This document shows positions 5,470-9,123 of a stretch of DNA of 9,123 nucleotides, piece by piece. The stretch covers positions 1 to 9,123 of the forward strand of contig CACXDQ010000178.1 of NCBI GenBank assembly GCA_902766475.1, in the 5' to 3' direction. Position numbers and translations under genes: made by a program. Positions within the stretch are counted from its first letter, which is position 1. The number at the start of each line of letters is the position of its first letter. The notes beneath the pieces were generated by a model that saw only the letters and a program-made list of their open reading frames with translations, searched no databases and had not been told where the DNA came from. This stretch comes from an uncultured Eubacteriales bacterium (GTDB lineage Bacteria; Bacillota; Clostridia; Christensenellales; Borkfalkiaceae).

Positions 5470-8358
5470 ATGAAGAAATTATCATTGATTTTGGGTTTTG
5501 TATTTGCCGCTTTATTGGGCGTTTGCACACTTTTTGCGCCCGAAAATACCGTAGCCTCGGCGGAGGAGAAATGGGACGATACCGAAACGTTCGATAACGT
5601 TTCTTCCGTAAACGACAAGTTCGATTTCTATTTCTGTTCTTCGCAGAACGCAAGGCGCAGCGACGAGCTTTCCTATACATGGAACGTGGAAAACGGCTGT
5701 ATTACGAGAGAGGGCAATATCGACGTCGAGGACACCACGATAAACATCGCCGTAATGACCTATATAGGCGAAGTTTACGACGATTTTGAGCTCAGCGTAG
5801 ATTTCAAGGCGGGATCTTTGACTCCTCTATGGCCCGTAATAGGCATTCGCCAGCAGATCCCCGGCAAAAACTTCACTGTAGACGGCGGCGGCGCAGGCGT
5901 TTTCATGCAACAAAACGGCAAGATAACTTTCTGGGGTCCTATCGTCGGCAGTACGGTCGTCGAATGGGATATCCCGGATATAGCCGACTATTACGCCCTC
6001 GTTTGGCACAATATGCGCATATTGGCGGAAGGCTCTTCCGTAAAGGTATTTATAGACGGAAATATCGTCGCAGACATGACTGTCAGTGCGACCGACTACA
6101 CTAAGGGTTATATCTCCCTCATCTCCGTCAATAACGACTGTTCGTTCGACAATTTCAAAGTGCGTGCGCTCGGCGGTACGGGCAAGAAGGGCAACGAAGA
6201 GAACAATTACGCATATGCGGACTTAGGACAAGATCTCGACGAGATAACAGGCGGCGCTTATACGCCCGTAAAGCTTCCCGAAGAACAGAGTTCCACGGAA
6301 GTGGGCGAGCCTTCGGTAACGCCCGCTCTTAAAACCGTTACGATAGACGACGGAGATAGCGAAGTTGACTTTGCGGTAAACTACAACAACGGCGAATTCA
6401 AGTCGTTGAAGCTCAACGGGCTTATTGTCGGCGAGGAAAACTATTCACGCCTTGCGGCGACGATAACGCTTAAAAGCGAATACGTCAAACGCCTCCCGGT
6501 AGGCGAAAACGTATTCACCGTTACGGCGACGGGCGGCACTGCCGATTTCACGCTTACGGTAGAGAGGGAAAGCGTATCTTTCACGGACGGCGTGAGGGTG
6601 AAGAAATTCTATTCCGTCGACGTGTCTTTCAAGATGGATTTCGGCACGACGGCTTTGGATAAGGTAACTTTCGGCGGTGCGATCATGCCGGACGGAACTT
6701 ATTATTATCAAAACGGCGCTCTCCGCATCAGAAAAGAGTATCTCTCCAAATTGGATAACGGCGTTTACGAGGTCATCGTCTACGATAAAAGCGGCAATGC
6801 CGTCGATTGTTTCGTAACCGTCGGCGTCGAGCCTTCGGAAGCGTTCATATTGAACTTCGACGGCTTGAAACCCGAAACGAACGGTTACGGGCAAGACCTT
6901 GCCGTTTCCGACAGAGAGGGCTTATACGGCTTGGGCGGCGGAATAAAGTGCGACAAAGCCGGCACGCTTTTCATATTCGACGGCGACAATATCAACTATA
7001 ACTTCGTGAGCGGCAAGACTTATTCCGTAACGACTTACCTCAAATTTAACCGCACGGTAGACGGAACGAGCAGTGTTTTAGACCTCTTGATGCCCATATA
7101 CTTCAAGACGACGGGCGGCAACGCCGATTTAGGCTATCTCCGCTACAATGCGCTAAGCGGCTATTATTTCCACAAAGAGGCAAACTGTCTGACGTCGTCG
7201 TTGACGAAAGTCGGCGAGTGGTACCGCCTCTCATTTGCGTTTACCTACAATCAGGCTTGGCAGAGGCTCGAATTCCCCGTCTGGATGGTTACCGACTTCA
7301 CGATAGATAACTTCGTCTTAGCGCCTCTTTCCGACGCCGTGGCTTCGGCGGAACTTCCCGAAGAGATAAGCGTAGCTAAAAACACTCAAAACGACGTGGT
7401 TATCGATTGCGCTTCGTCCGTTTTGGGGATAAACTTCAACGGCAGGGCTTTGACCGAAAACGAATATTCTTATTCAGACGGCAAACTCACGATAAAGAGA
7501 GAATTTATATCCTCTCTCACCGACGAAGAGAACGAACTTACCGTATATTTCGGCAATTCCTATCGCAAGATAATTTTAAACGTCGACATCTATTCTTTCT
7601 CGGTTACGGGAAATACAAATTATAGGCTCGGCGGCGGCGATTTGACGCTCACTTTGAATACGGCGCCTTTCCCGCTCGGCGGCGCAACGCTTTTTGGCGA
7701 AGAGAAAACGCTCGTCAAAAATACCGATTACGCCGTTGACGGAAACAAGCTCGTGTTATACGAAAGCTATCTCGAAACGCTTGCGATTTCCGAAAAGATC
7801 ACGGTTGCGTTTACCGAAACGGCTAAGCTTAAATTTACCGTTACGACCAACAAGCTTTTAGCGGCAGATTTTGACAACAGATCGATTTCCGTCGGCTTTG
7901 CCTACAATATGGCGCAGTCGGCTGCGGACGGCAAGAGCGGTAATGGGATTCGCCTTACCAACACTACGAGTGCGACGTTGCTTGCGCTCGGCGGCGAGTT
8001 CTACCCCGTTAAATTCGAGGCGGGCAAGACATATTCTTTCTCGTTCGATATGAAGATAGAGGAGATAAAGACCGAAACCAATTTCATAATTGCGGGCAAC
8101 AGCTGTTATATGCCCGTAACGTTCGGCCCGGGTAAGGACGTTACCTATCTCCGTGTTACAAAGACGGGCGACGGTTACAAAATCGCTCACGACAGACAAT
8201 CTGTTTCCGAAAGCGCTTCCATAACGGAGCCTGACGAAAACGGCTTCGTAACGGTTTCGTTTACGTTTATACCAAACGAGGCTTGCACTACGCTCACGTT
8301 CGACGTGTGGATGCCGTCGACGATCGTTGTCGATAACCTCACCCTTATAGAGTTGTAA
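5470..8358 (+). CDS. Secreted multimodular glycan-binding protein: LamG-like + two [X2-X2-CBM] units
   Basis: This 962-residue protein has a Sec signal peptide (likely cut after A31 in 'ASA|EE'). Residues about 36-235 are a LamG/DUF1080-like beta-sandwich ('YTWNVENGCITREG' near the start, 'SSVKVFIDGNIVADM' near the end), paralogous to the first domain of the gene at 1596. After a Glu/Ser/Thr/Pro linker come X2-like domains at about 287-364 and 370-453, each with the pattern 'l.lnG......Y....g.ltIk.eYl..L..g...ftv', then a jelly-roll CBM-like domain (457-620; 'FDG', 'GKTYSV', 'LEFPVWMVTDFTIDNFVL'). The same order recurs at 626-707, 708-792 and 796-962 ('FDN', 'GKTYSF', 'LTFDVWMPSTIVVDNLTLI'). 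No catalytic motif, lipobox or C-terminal anchor is visible, so it is probably released or held by its binding domains. Role inferred: binding the polysaccharide attacked by the upstream glycosidase. Confidence 0.83.
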   Translation: MKKLSLILGFVFAALLGVCTLFAPENTVASAEEKWDDTETFDNVSSVNDKFDFYFCSSQNARRSDELSYTWNVENGCITREGNIDVEDTTINIAVMTYIGEVYDDFELSVDFKAGSLTPLWPVIGIRQQIPGKNFTVDGGGAGVFMQQNGKITFWGPIVGSTVVEWDIPDIADYYALVWHNMRILAEGSSVKVFIDGNIVADMTVSATDYTKGYISLISVNNDCSFDNFKVRALGGTGKKGNEENNYAYADLGQDLDEITGGAYTPVKLPEEQSSTEVGEPSVTPALKTVTIDDGDSEVDFAVNYNNGEFKSLKLNGLIVGEENYSRLAATITLKSEYVKRLPVGENVFTVTATGGTADFTLTVERESVSFTDGVRVKKFYSVDVSFKMDFGTTALDKVTFGGAIMPDGTYYYQNGALRIRKEYLSKLDNGVYEVIVYDKSGNAVDCFVTVGVEPSEAFILNFDGLKPETNGYGQDLAVSDREGLYGLGGGIKCDKAGTLFIFDGDNINYNFVSGKTYSVTTYLKFNRTVDGTSSVLDLLMPIYFKTTGGNADLGYLRYNALSGYYFHKEANCLTSSLTKVGEWYRLSFAFTYNQAWQRLEFPVWMVTDFTIDNFVLAPLSDAVASAELPEEISVAKNTQNDVVIDCASSVLGINFNGRALTENEYSYSDGKLTIKREFISSLTDEENELTVYFGNSYRKIILNVDIYSFSVTGNTNYRLGGGDLTLTLNTAPFPLGGATLFGEEKTLVKNTDYAVDGNKLVLYESYLETLAISEKITVAFTETAKLKFTVTTNKLLAADFDNRSISVGFAYNMAQSAADGKSGNGIRLTNTTSATLLALGGEFYPVKFEAGKTYSFSFDMKIEEIKTETNFIIAGNSCYMPVTFGPGKDVTYLRVTKTGDGYKIAHDRQSVSESASITEPDENGFVTVSFTFIPNEACTTLTFDVWMPSTIVVDNLTLIEL
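6328..7329 (+). repeat. Protein-level repeat, first X2-X2-CBM unit
   Basis: These codons encode residues 287-620 of the binding protein, two X2-like domains and one CBM-like jelly roll. The unit matches the second one domain for domain and is nearly the same length (334 against about 337 residues). Matching landmarks include 'MPIYF...LGYLRY' here and 'MPVTF...VTYLRV' in the second unit. The similarity is at protein level only; the DNA is well diverged. Confidence 0.75.
7345..8355 (+). repeat. Protein-level repeat, second X2-X2-CBM unit
   Basis: These codons encode residues 626-962, the second copy of the X2-X2-CBM module, and end with the protein itself. The divergence from the first copy in loops and in aromatic residues suggests an old duplication that may have split binding specificity. 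Confidence 0.75.
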
Positions 8359-8378
8359 TATATATATAGTGTTACAAC
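8352..8378 (+). other. Inverted repeat overlapping the stop codon of the X2/CBM gene
   Basis: GTTGTAATA (8352-8360) pairs with TGTTACAAC (8370-8378): seven perfect pairs at the base, then a U-G wobble and one more A-U pair, closing a 9-base TATATATAG loop. The TAA stop codon (8356-8358) lies in the left arm. No T-run follows directly, so alone it is not a standard intrinsic terminator. It may protect the 3' end of the operon mRNA. Confidence 0.6.
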
Positions 8379-8384
8379 ATATAC

Positions 8385-8405
8385 ACAATTCTCCATTGTT
8401 TTTTT
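8385..8405 (+). terminator. Possible weak intrinsic terminator after the four-gene operon
   Basis: ACAAT (8385-8389) and ATTGT (8395-8399) form a 5-pair stem with a 5-base loop, and a run of seven T starts at 8399. The stem is short and A/T-rich, so termination may be inefficient; the stronger hairpin just upstream at the stop codon could assist. Confidence 0.4.
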
Positions 8406-8424
8406 CAAACATTTATTGTAAAAT
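8396..8424 (+). promoter_or_regulatory. Putative sigma-A-type promoter of the second F5/8 gene
   Basis: TTGTTT (8396-8401) as -35 and TAAAAT (8419-8424) as -10 are separated by 17 bases. The -10 matches TATAAT at five of six positions; the -35 keeps only TTG. The flanks are A/T-rich compared with the coding regions. Transcription would begin near 8431, just before the GTTACG inverted repeat. The -35 overlaps the T-run of the possible terminator. Confidence 0.5.
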
Positions 8425-8434
8425 TTTATTGATA

Positions 8435-8451
8435 GTTACGAAAAACGTAAC
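8435..8451 (+). promoter_or_regulatory. Perfect inverted repeat GTTACG-N5-CGTAAC in the predicted leader
   Basis: GTTACG (8435-8440) and CGTAAC (8446-8451) flank AAAAA. The repeat sits between the putative -10 and the ribosome binding site, so it is either a DNA operator downstream of the start site or a stem-loop at the very 5' end of the mRNA. The sequence does not decide between these. Confidence 0.55.
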
Positions 8452-8455
8452 GTTT

Positions 8456-8460
8456 GGAGG
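8456..8460 (+). promoter_or_regulatory. Ribosome binding site that decides the start of the second F5/8 gene
   Basis: GGAGG is followed by two adjacent in-frame ATG codons at 8465 (4-base spacing) and 8468 (7-base spacing). The 7-base spacing is more usual and equals that of the glycosidase gene, so 8468 is preferred; the difference is one Met. Confidence 0.8.
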
Positions 8461-8467
8461 TATTATG

Positions 8468-9123
8468 ATGAAAAAAACTTTGCTAAGCTTGCTCGTCGCC
8501 CTTGCGGTGAGCTTCTCGGCGATAGGCACAGTAACGGCGTTTGCCGGCGCAGACGACGTTCCCGAGCCGATCGCTTTGACGAACGTAGCCTTAAATAAGG
8601 AGGCCTCGTTCAGAAGTTTCGACGATATGTCGAAAACGTTAGAGTGGAGCGCTTACAGCCTTTTTGAAGCGCCTTATCTCGTCGGACAAGAAGGTTACAG
8701 CATGCTGAGCCTTACCGACGGTGCGGCGGCGTGGGGCAACACGCAAAACCGTGCGCCCGCTACGGCAAATACGTCCGCTTGGGTATTTTTGGATCTCGAA
8801 AAAGAATATCTCATCGACAATATCAAGGTCGGTTATTTGAGCGCTTGGGTATTTACCGACGTGGTAATTCAGGTATCAAACGATCCCACGTTCGCCACCG
8901 GCGTTACGACGATATTTGCAACAAACAATATCGAGGGCGTTTACGAGGGCGGTCAGGTCGGCTGTAATGCGGAAACCAAAGCCGCTACCGGCTGGAACGG
9001 CTTTAAAGGCGTTGACAGTTTGCCGGAGGCATGCCGTACTTACGCCGCAGACTTCGTTTCCGCAAGATATGTTCGCCTTACGAATACCGACAATGGAAAC
9101 GGCGGTGCAGTCGGCGTTACGAC
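8468..9123 (+). CDS. Secreted F5/8 type C (discoidin) domain protein (3' partial)
   Basis: The frame is open from the ATG to the window edge, giving 218 residues. A Sec signal peptide (MKKTLLSLLVALAVSF core) ends near 'TAFAGA|DD'. From about residue 38 ('TNVALNKEASFRS') to the edge there is an F5/8 type C domain: 'MLSLTDG' for the loop that often helps bind Ca2+, 'WVFLDLEKEYLIDNIKVGY' for the central strands, 'VIQVSNDPTFATGVTTIFA', and 'SARYVRLTNTDN' near the closing strands. This version, with 'SNDPTF' and a long insertion before 'ARYVRL', is common at the front of large carbohydrate-active enzymes. The catalytic or anchoring part, if any, is beyond the window. It has its own putative promoter, unlike the upstream four genes. 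An alternative start at 8465 adds one Met. Confidence 0.85.
   Translation, partial: MKKTLLSLLVALAVSFSAIGTVTAFAGADDVPEPIALTNVALNKEASFRSFDDMSKTLEWSAYSLFEAPYLVGQEGYSMLSLTDGAAAWGNTQNRAPATANTSAWVFLDLEKEYLIDNIKVGYLSAWVFTDVVIQVSNDPTFATGVTTIFATNNIEGVYEGGQVGCNAETKAATGWNGFKGVDSLPEACRTYAADFVSARYVRLTNTDNGNGGAVGVT

Noticed and set aside
8356..8368. Alternating TA run as a promoter -10 or simple-sequence repeat
   Set aside because: It is only about 12 bases, has no suitably spaced -35, and is better explained as the loop and inner stem of the stop-codon hairpin.
7858..8412. Minus-strand open frame running from the gap into the X2/CBM gene
   Set aside because: The encoded sequence has no domain or secretion signal and overlaps the conserved second CBM-like domain.
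1..9123. Recurrent GACGG/GGCG-type short words as a possible repeat family or CRISPR-like array
   Set aside because: They fall in all genes in codon phase (Asp-Gly, Asn-Gly, Gly-Gly turns of beta-rich proteins) with no regular spacing; composition and codon use explain them.

Overview
The window reads as one strand of a Gram-positive-style anaerobe locus for capturing and degrading a carbohydrate. All five genes lie on the + strand. Base composition is close to balanced, Shine-Dalgarno sites are GGAGG-like, and the proteins carry classical Sec or lipoprotein signals. The domains present (LamG-like, Big_2-type Ig, PKD, F5/8 type C, X2-like, CBM jelly rolls) are typical of gut or rumen Clostridia and relatives. 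That taxonomic placement is inference; no rRNA or taxonomic marker gene is present.

Layout: (1) 2-1576 is the C-terminal 524 residues of an extracellular ABC-type solute-binding protein, cut by the window edge. (2) 1596-2933 is a secreted LamG-like + two Big_2-type Ig protein ending in an SGGC / hydrophobic / KRKER tail that resembles a sorting signal but lacks LPXTG. (3) 2935-5466 is a lipoprotein with PKD, F5/8 type C and (alpha/alpha)6 six-hairpin glycosidase-like domains plus a beta cap. (4) 5470-8358 is a large secreted binding protein built as LamG-like followed by [X2-X2-CBM] twice. (5) After a 106-base gap holding three inverted repeats, a probable weak terminator and a probable promoter, 8468-9123 is the N-terminal part of a second secreted F5/8 type C protein, cut by the right edge.

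Genes 1-4 are separated by 19, 1 and 3 bases and are very likely one operon. Genes 3 and 4 have their ribosome binding sites inside the end of the preceding gene. The inferred job: the two LamG-like proteins (paralogous in their N-terminal domain) bind the glycan at or near the surface, the membrane-tethered glycosidase between them trims it, and the solute-binding protein delivers the product to an ABC importer whose permeases are not in the window. Gene 5 looks like the start of a separately initiated unit of the same locus.

No tRNA, rRNA, CRISPR, mobile element or regulator gene was found. The most notable items are the perfect modular duplication in gene 4, the unassigned glycosidase with its unusual modular front end, the cysteine-containing C-terminal tail of gene 2, and the stacked hairpins before gene 5.
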